Shown here in pieces: positions 58,246-64,000 of a DNA stretch of 64,000 nucleotides. Origin of the DNA: Takakia lepidozioides. Taxonomy: Eukaryota > Streptophyta > Takakiopsida > Takakiales > Takakiaceae. Both the position numbers and the translations under genes were made by a program. Location of the stretch: NCBI GenBank assembly GCA_030704615.1, contig CM060731.1, positions 58,570,756 to 58,634,755 of the forward strand, given 5' to 3'. How positions within the stretch are numbered: the stretch's first letter is position 1; each line of letters starts with the position of its first letter. The notes under the pieces were generated by a model that made no database searches, was not told where the DNA came from, and saw only the letters and a list, made by a program, of their open reading frames with translations.

Positions 58246-58718
58246 GGATCAAGAGACACGCACAAAATTCCAACAAAGCTTATTCAACATTTCAAATATG
58301 CAACATGCACTAATTATTGTCGACAGAGAACAAGCTTATCAACACTTTCAAAGAGGTAGACAAAGGGATAAGGACTTGAAGTGGTTCAATTACATTTCTA
58401 TGACGTAATCACTGGTTCCTCATTCATTGATCGATACATATTCCAAGATACAGAAGTCAAAAATCATGCAAGTACATTTGTCAAAATTTGTGCGAGCAAT
58501 TTGCAAGTTGCTATGGCTTGCAATGTCCACAATTGACATTGTCAATTTTTCTAGTCCGAGTCTAGAAAGATAATGTTTGTATCCTCATCATTAGTGTCGT
58601 TCCGGTTGTCATGTCGGCTTGTTGGTGGAGACACCCCTTCATTGGATGATGGTGGGTTCGCATCGGAGGAAGGCTTGTTAATGATGATGCCTCTTGCTCT
58701 GCTCATTGATCGGGTTTG

Positions 58719-58720
<2 letters not shown>

Positions 58721-58756
<36 letters not shown>
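58721..58756. repeat. Homopolymer of 36 G
   Basis: An uninterrupted run of 36 guanines. On the minus strand it would encode a proline run inside an open frame (58787-58551) that starts MDHEAQMNMLA and continues RQTRSMSRARG, ending in an acidic tail. The length of the run is uncertain in any assembly, so this frame is not called a gene. Confidence 0.85.
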
Positions 58757-59634
58757 CTAGCATGTTCATTTGTGCTTCATGATCCACCCTTGCATTAAAC
58801 GACGTGATAAGGGTGATTGACCCAACGCACTGAATTGAGTATCTTCTTGTGTTTCACGGGGTGGGGAGGGCAAGATCCTAATGCATCCAGATACATCCCC
58901 ACCCACATAACTCACCCTGAACTCATCGACAGCCATACTACCCACCCTGGCTTTCACCTCACGCTGCAACTACAAAAGTAAGTTTCCCTTGGACTTTATG
59001 CTTCTCTGCGAATTTACCACTTCCCTCTGTTCCCCCCCTTCAACTCATCATGATATCAATTGCATCCCCTCTCTCTTTTCCCATACCACAACCTCTCTCA
59101 ATTTTCTATGTCAACGAGAGGGGAAAGAAGGAAAGAGAAAGTAGAAGTTTGTTGCAACCATAGGAGTGCGACACAATGTAACACCCAGAGAACAATGAGC
59201 ATGTCAAAGAAACCCAAACATTGCTTGGCAATGGAGTGCCTCATGCAAGTAAGTGCTAGTCAATTTGATCCTTGTACCTGAAGCCCACTGCCAGGGAATT
59301 TCTCCATACACTATCGTTTCTTACATATCATAGTTACAGTATCTTCATTCAGGCTGTTGGCGCTCTTTGAAAAATGACAAGCATTTATGCTCACATGTAT
59401 ACACTTTCTCTGAAGTGGCCGTATTGTATACCTCAAGTAAGCCAATCCGGGTGTTTTTTCACAAGTTTAGGGCCCAACTAGGTTACTGGAGAATTATGCC
59501 AGCACACAATGGAAGACTGTTGACCGTGTGACACTTGAGCATTGGTCACAAAACCCTGCCAATTCCTCACTACGTGTAGGGAATTCCAAAAATTCCCATT
59601 TTTTTATGGATCTCACCTCACCAATGCACCAACC

Positions 59635-59865
59635 TCTATAGGTATACCAAACAGGATCACTACTACCTAATGACAATGCCTCTACTAGCATATATAGCTA
59701 AGTTTCTTTGTAAACCAAGCGTTATACCTCTGCAGGCAGGTATACTAATCAGGGCTACTACCTCATGACAATACCTCCACATAAATATACACCGATTTAG
59801 CAAAATATATTTGTAAATCAAACGCTATACCTCTGTAGGTATACCAAACAGGGAAACTTGTCTTG
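59635..59865 (+). repeat. About 100-bp degenerate tandem repeat
   Basis: CTATAGGTATACC, CTGCAGGCAGGTATACT and CTGTAGGTATACC occur at about 59636, 59731 and 59830. The segments between share ATGACAAT.CCTC and TTTGTAAA.CAA.CG.TATACCTC. Two and a half units. Non-coding. Confidence 0.65.
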
Positions 59866-61678
59866 TTTCTCTCTAGAATCAACACATGTTTCCTACTGCA
59901 TCTCCAATTTACATGTTGACCTAGAGTGTTGAGGTCTTGAGGAACATATAAGATATGATAGTTCAAAACACAATGCTGTGTAAGGAGAAATGGTGTAAAG
60001 AACAAACAACATCGCACCTTCACAGACCCTGTGAATACAATATAGCAGATATTGCCCTTCTGTCCTTGGTTTTACAAACTGCCACCCAACAGTGGTAGCT
60101 CTCACAATGATGCAATATGTGCGTTGACAGCTTCATAACACTTTCCTCCGGAGGTATGCATGAATAGTACCACATAACAACCATGACATCCACCTCTCAC
60201 TAGAGGGGGCCGAAGGCCTGCTGCAAAGCAATTGAGAAAATATGCCTTCAAATAGTTGACATAGAAAAATGATGGTAAAAAAAGAAGTGAAGTAAATGAA
60301 GACATACCCTTCGAGTTGGGATCATGCCGCTCATAGCCCACCACCTTGCACACCTGTCGTTGCAAATATAGGAGCTTGAAAACAAACTTGTTTGAGCTCA
60401 GTAAGTTTAAGCATCCCTCTATTCTTACATTGGTAGGAAAGGTCACGAACCGCTGATCATATCCACAACAATGACATGTTTCTGAGGGCTAGATCAATGA
60501 TTCATTTGACGGTATATCCTAACAAAACAGTGTCCTGTCTGTCTGTTCCATAATTGTTTATCTCAATCTATCCATTTGTTCCACAATTTGAATTGGAATG
60601 TTGGAAAGTTAAAATTGCCTTGCTGATGTTCCTCTATGAAGTGAGGCCAGTAAACCTGGGGGCCAGGCAGGTGCTTAGGTCAGACCATATAGAGGAATCC
60701 AATTGTGCTGCCTTAGTAATACACAACCAGCTTTCACTAATGGCAAACAGAGTCAGTGGGGAGTGTCAACTTGCCCTCTAGCCGTTTTGAGAAAGGAAGA
60801 TCGCAAATGAACGTCACATTGGTGACAAGTTCTTCCAGTAAAGTAAAGTCACTTGCAGTTCTCTCCCTCGAGCTTTTCCATGGAAGAACAGCCATGGAAG
60901 TGGGACACATGCACACAACAAAAGGGTTACATGCAAAAAGAAACAAGAGCATAACACCCCCAACAGTGGTACAGAGCAGTGGTCCAACACATTCAAACAT
61001 TCTGCATCTAAGAGGAGGGAGAAGGAACGGGGAGGAGGGTCAGGCTAGGTCGGGGAATGCGTACAAGAAGTGTGATATGGAGTCCAATCCACTGAACAAT
61101 TTCTCCTTTCCAAGGAGATATGGTTCATCGTCATATGGACAGGATCTCGCGGTATTAGGAGGCATTGAGCTCATTCCATTTTGGAGCCCATATGTCCCAA
61201 TGCCTGCTGAAATTCATCACCAATAGCCTTAGGATATGTGCAAACAATTGGGTTTAGGGTTTTTGGACTCCCACATAGAAAGTCGTCATTATATATGTAG
61301 TTGATTGTCCTAGGGTAGAGTTGGGCAGGTGAGCATTACTTTCCTATAAGTCTGCTAGCAATCAATAACTGTATTTTTCCTGTCTGTAGTGTGGTCGTAC
61401 CTTGTATCGTCATGTGAGATTTTCGATCTTCATTTTGCATCGCTTGCTGGTCTTGGCCGTGCCCTCATCGTGTGCGCTTACATGGATGGCCACCTCTGTC
61501 CAATGCCGGCCTCTCAGATTTCCTCTTTGAAGAGACACATACTTCTCCTCATAGATATAAAGCAGTGAATGAATGGCACCATGGCTCCATTCGCCCGTCA
61601 ATTTATTTTCCCTACTGTCCCATTCCTGGACGGGCGAGAATAGACGGGCAACATGTATTTTCAGCTTATACTCTCGTA
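59866..61678. other. 1.8 kb without a supported gene
   Basis: A 156-codon plus-strand frame (60756-61226) and antisense frames exist, but none has motifs or a spliced continuation that I can support. No repeats with partners in the window were noticed. Confidence 0.35.
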
Positions 61679-61695
61679 TGTATATATGTATATGA

Positions 61696-61726
<31 letters not shown>

Positions 61727-61728
61727 AG
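61679..61728. repeat. TA/TG microsatellite
   Basis: A (TA)n-rich tract with interspersed TG steps, about 50 bp. Confidence 0.85.
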
Positions 61729-61745
61729 TTAAAATTTATAGATTA

Positions 61746-61830
61746 CAATTCAATTGAATTGCAAATTAGGGTTGTTTTCAAGCTAGTTTTTGCAGTTCAA
61801 TTGAATTGCAAGGGCAATTCAATTGAATTG
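61746..61830. repeat. Repeated CAATTCAATTGAATTG palindromes
   Basis: The perfect 16-bp palindrome lies at 61746-61761 and 61815-61830, and a shortened form (TTCAATTGAA) at 61796-61805. They are AT-rich and could form small cruciforms. Function unknown. Confidence 0.7.
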
Positions 61831-62614
61831 TGCACTTTTAGGGAGCTGATCAAGTGAATTGCGATGCATTTCACATCAAGGCCTTTTTGGAATTCCCTAG
61901 CCATGATCATGTGCCCAGTCTGGGTGCTTGCCACAAAGTTGAAACAATTGAAGTTTGAAGCAGTAGTTACACCAGTGTTATTTTTCTGGCGAAAAATCGC
62001 CAGATATCGACTTGGAAAATAGGTCAGCTACTTGTACAAACGAATTATGGGGGGTAAATCCGAAAATTTCATCAAGAAGCGCTAGTAGTTGAGAATTAGG
62101 AGCCTAATTTTACAGACATGGACCAGTTAAGACGTGGCACCATGTATATTGCCACTTTTCTAGCCCTGCCACCTTGTTATTCTTGCCACATGGGCACTGG
62201 ATAGAATTCACATGTGCGATTTTGGAAAAATGAAGGACTCAAAATGTCCAAGGTGGTACAAAGAGGAAAAAATAACCTATAAAGTTCATTAGGCCTCTGT
62301 CCCTCTTCCATTTTAAAAAAAAAGAAAAGAAAAAGAAAAAAACTAAATCGACAGCACACTCTCCCTCGATCACTTGTCCCCATCATGTGACCACTGCGTG
62401 TGCGCAATCATGCTCGCTGCTGATGACGTTGCCTTGTCTGCAGGTTGTGCAATTACTGTACATTATTACCTTCGTGCCCTCGGACGAAGCACCCTTTCAA
62501 TAATTCTTCATGTCGGACTTGATGGTGCTAGATTAGCTGCCATAACACATATTTATGGCATAATTCACATCAATTGTAAACAGTTTTGCCCATCACACTG
62601 CCACCAGACTACTG

Positions 62615-63042
62615 AGGGCCGTACCACACTAGCGGCACACCAACGGCACTGACGTGGACGTTGCAGGCTAGGGATTGTTGGACGACATAGGTCCATGTCA
62701 CCAAGCAGCAATGAGTGAGCTACCCCACTATAGCAGAAGCCCAACGGCAAAAAAATCGGTAGGAGAGACCATCGCATGCCGGGGTTGGAGAGACCAGCTT
62801 CGCGATGGTGGGAGAATCGCGTCAGGACAAAATGTCTTCCTAAAATTGTGGATTTCCAGGGGACACTGCCTGGAAATCCGTATTTCACGGTAATGTGACA
62901 TGTAGGCGCCAGGTCGGAGCCTCTCCACCGGCAGCAGCCGTTAGTGTGGTAGGTAGAGCGGCACACTGCCCTCCCTTAAACCAATAGGAGGGTCCGAAAT
63001 TGAGTGCCGCTGCCCCTCTTGCCGCTAGTGTGGTACGGCCCT
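62615..63042. mobile_element. MITE, 428 bp, with 22-bp inverted ends
   Basis: The left end AGGGCCGTACCACACTAGCG (then GCA) is matched by the right end on the minus strand, with the same bases. Inside, GGATTTCCAGG and CCTGGAAATCC form a second hairpin (about 62849-62880). No transposase ORF. Flanks show no clear target duplication, so the superfamily is open. The A/CAGGGCCG start would fit hAT-like ends. Confidence 0.72.
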
Positions 63043-63618
63043 GATAACTCCTGACGAGATTCAAGGTGTTGATCGACAACAATCAGGGCATCTCTAAGTA
63101 TGACTCTCATCTCATCTTTCTCTCTACATATATGCAGTGTCAATCATACAAGCCCTTTCTGTCATGCTTGGACAATAATTCAAAGGAACTTAATCCTAGT
63201 CCAACAGCGCAATATCGCGCACACAACCTACATAATGTCGTTGCATGCTCAAGGAAAATTGTGAGTGGGTATGTGTTGCTCTGCTTTGCAAGTCTCCAAC
63301 ATAGACCAGCTTCATCACAGTGAGATCCGACACTTGGGTTCCTTGTTTCTTCCCAACACAAAGCCAACTTCGATCTAAGTGAATGGGAGAGTAACCCTTT
63401 CTTGCATACATATTCGCATACAAACCCCATCCTAAGACAAGTGGTTTCTAGGGTTGAACCCAAGATCACCCAAAATTGTTTTATTTAGTGATAACAAGAG
63501 TTCATTCACGGAGGGGAAAACGAGAAAACCCTAAAAAAAGTACGAGAAGAGCAAACAAAGGTGCGAGGAAGGTTTAGGGTTTGTGTGGGGGTGGTGGATT
63601 CCTGTGGATGCAGAATCA
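63043..63618. other. Upstream region of the DEAH4-like gene
   Basis: It should contain the promoter and 5' UTR. AAACCCTAAA-type strings (telo-box-like) occur at about 63525-63534 (AAAACCCTAAAAAAAG) and AGGTTTAGGGTTTG at about 63570-63583. Telo-boxes are common upstream of plant housekeeping genes. Confidence 0.5.
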
Positions 63619-64000
63619 ATGGCGGAGGAGCGTAAGGTGCTGCCGATCAACCAATATGAGGTGCGGATTGTACAGACCATAGCCAACAACAGAGTGGTGG
63701 TTGTGATAGGAGAGACAGGGTCCGGTAAAACTACCCAGCTCTCGCAAATTCTGCACCGGGCGGGCTACAGTCGCTCTGGTGGCATTGGCATCACTCAGCC
63801 TCGTCGTGTTGCGGCTGTCTCTGTTGCACGGTACAGAATCGGTTTCTTTTCCCTTAGTCAATTCGGGAATGAAAAGGCGTTGCGTGTGAGCGGCAGTGAT
63901 AGAAACCACCCTGAAGTTGCATTGTACAACGATGAACTATTGAAGCCTTGTCAGGCATTTGTTAGTGGGAATCGCTATTTCACGAAGATCATGGGAGGTG
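63619..64000 (+). CDS. DEAH4: DEAH-box RNA helicase, DEAH4/DHX40-like, first exon (3' end outside window)
   Basis: The ATG at 63619 opens MAEERKVLPINQYEVRIVQT, followed by VVVVIGETGSGKTTQLSQIL (motif I GETGSGKT) and ITQPRRVAAVSVAR (motif Ia). A GT donor follows at 63831, so exon 1 is 63619-63830, ending in phase 2. Downstream bases to 64000 look like intron. The short N-terminus before motif I and the LSQILHR.GY string fit plant DEAH4 (relative of DHX40) better than PRP2, PRP16, PRP22 or PRP43. It would act as an ATP-dependent RNA helicase, probably in the nucleus. DEAH box, C-terminal domains and stop lie beyond the edge. Confidence 0.82.
   Translation, partial: MAEERKVLPINQYEVRIVQTIANNRVVVVIGETGSGKTTQLSQILHRAGYSRSGGIGITQPRRVAAVSVARYRIGFFSLSQFGNEKALRVSGSDRNHPEVALYNDELLKPCQAFVSGNRYFTKIMGG

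Noticed and set aside
58551-58787. Proline-rich small gene on the minus strand
   Set aside because: The frame depends on the exact length of a 36-base homopolymer, which cannot be trusted.
60756-61226. 156-codon open frame
   Set aside because: No domain pattern and no conservation inside the window.
63616-63909. Minus-strand frame opposite the helicase exon
   Set aside because: It is the shadow of the DEAH4-like exon, which has clear motifs on the plus strand.

Overview
The window is nuclear DNA of a green plant. Its recognisable genes are plant genes with many short GT-AG introns: a chloroplast FtsH12-type AAA protein, an RSZ-type SR splicing factor with a CCHC knuckle, a caffeoyl-shikimate-esterase/lysophospholipase-like hydrolase, and the first exon of a DEAH4-like helicase. 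The many transposon remnants, an 18S rRNA-like scrap inside an intron and an integrase-core transposase of a type I associate mainly with animals and fungi suggest a repeat-rich streptophyte, perhaps a charophyte alga such as Chara. The genus is inference and was not tested.

Layout: 1-10824 (+) holds the 3' 17 exons of FTSH12. Its 3.5-kb fourth intron carries a repeat cluster, the 18S fragment and a LINE scrap. 11406-12048 is a LINE 3' end. 13375-14874 (+) is a small conserved plant protein, probably plastidial. 15397-17674 and 19094-20827 (both -) are tandem paralogues that look like F-box-associated/beta-propeller proteins. 23847-26923 (-) is the RSZ gene, whose second exon is duplicated in tandem. 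28279-31011 (-) is the CSE-like gene, with one GC-AG intron. From about 31.5 to 63 kb the DNA is almost wholly mobile or repetitive: a LINE split by a TIR element, a second TIR element, GC-rich palindrome arrays, and an integrase-core transposase gene cut in two by a 6.8-kb Ty3/gypsy chromovirus (39581-46407, TSD GGATA). Several tandem-repeat fields, a coding-like module present in three copies, a 36-G homopolymer and a small TIR element follow. The DEAH4-like helicase starts at 63619 and runs off the right edge.

The host genes are unrelated housekeeping loci (plastid protein import/proteolysis, splicing, phenylpropanoid or lipid ester hydrolysis), so no operon-like logic is implied. The most noteworthy structures are the pair of 89-nt alternative RRM exons separated by a 62-nt intron, the in-place inversions inside the gypsy element (in one LTR and in the integrase), the nested transposase, and a palindrome family with compensatory arm changes found on both sides of that transposase.
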